The notes under the pieces were generated by a model that worked only from the letters and a program-made list of their open reading frames with translations, had not been told where the DNA came from and made no database searches. A stretch of 6,493 bases of DNA. Origin: an uncultured Lachnospiraceae bacterium (lineage in GTDB: Bacteria; Bacillota; Clostridia; Lachnospirales; Lachnospiraceae). Shown piece by piece: positions 6,325 to 6,493 of the stretch. Location: assembly GCA_947625995.1 (NCBI GenBank), contig CANQQN010000106.1, forward strand, positions 1-6,493. The letters run 5' to 3'. The position numbers and the translations under genes were made by a program. Each line of letters starts with the position of its first letter. The first letter of the stretch is position 1.

Positions 6325-6493
6325 GTTTCACCGCACAGTCCATAGCCCGCCGCAAACAGAAAGCCCAGCAAAAGAGAATAATGATATCTGCCCTGCACCT
6401 CCACCAGCATATGCGCCATGGTCAGGCCCACGGTGTAGAGCAGAATAAAGCTGCCTTTCAGATCGTCCTTTACTTTTTTAAACAGACGCAGGC
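6303..6493 (-). CDS. C-terminal end of a polytopic membrane protein, possibly a GT39-like glycosyltransferase (5' end outside window)
   Basis: The minus-strand frame is open from the window edge (first full codon at 6491) to a TAA at 6305-6303, giving 62 residues. It begins LRLFKKVKDDLKG, then a hydrophobic segment FILLYTVGLTMAHMLV, then EVQGRYHYSLLLGF, a second hydrophobic stretch LLLGFLFAAGYGL, and a short polar tail. A (L/F)(V/I)E(V/A)xxRYhxP-like element between the last two membrane helices is typical of membrane glycosyltransferases of the GT39/ArnT-type (GT-C) group, which use lipid-linked sugars. The usual Pro after RYH is Ser here. With only 62 residues the family call is tentative, but the coding nature is well supported by the open frame, the hydrophobic pattern and codon use. 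The last 22 bases overlap the 3' end of the fusion gene tail to tail. Confidence 0.6.
   Translation of the reverse strand, partial: LRLFKKVKDDLKGSFILLYTVGLTMAHMLVEVQGRYHYSLLLGFLFAAGYGLCGETQSRSQA

Noticed and set aside
6266..6448. Plus-strand open frame of 60 residues at the end of the window
   Set aside because: The minus strand here encodes a hydrophobic C-terminus with an EVQGRYHY element; the plus-strand frame is Pro/Ser-rich with no ribosome site.

Overview
The window looks like chromosomal DNA of a Gram-positive, anaerobic Clostridia-type bacterium, most likely a Lachnospiraceae relative. This is an inference from moderate GC, strong AGGAGG-type ribosome binding sites, sigma-A-type promoters, GTG starts, and a combination of protein families common in that group. 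No rRNA, tRNA, CRISPR array, insertion sequence or phage gene was seen.

Layout. (1) 1-368, plus strand: the C-terminal end of a Na+/Ca2+-exchanger-family membrane antiporter, cut by the window edge. (2) 425-1534, plus strand: a complete IT-superfamily (ArsB/NhaD/SLC13-like) anion or ion permease. (3) 1635-4801, minus strand: a two-gene operon encoding two different MutS-family ATPases that lack the mismatch-recognition domain. It is read from a good promoter near 4873-4902, and the two genes are joined by a stop codon that overlaps the next gene's ribosome binding site. (4) 5044-6324, plus strand: a membrane protein with an aromatic-acid-exporter/FUSC-like N-terminal half and a C-terminal Cof-type HAD domain whose catalytic motifs are largely degraded. 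It is read divergently from the MutS pair from its own promoter. (5) 6303-6493, minus strand: the C-terminal 62 residues of a polytopic membrane protein, possibly a GT39-like glycosyltransferase, overlapping the end of gene 4 tail to tail by 22 bp.

The most interesting items are the MutS-like pair and the FUSC/pseudo-HAD fusion. The two MutS-like proteins are recognisable paralogues that share unusual ATPase motifs: Gln in the P-loop (GxNQGGK[ST]T), Asn-Glu instead of Asp-Glu in Walker B, and no signature serine. They look built to work as an obligate heterodimer whose substrate is unknown. The membrane fusion suggests a sensor or regulatory domain made from a dead phosphatase attached to an exporter-like channel. 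Nothing in the sequence proves that the MutS pair and the fusion act together; they share only a roughly 240-bp divergent promoter region.
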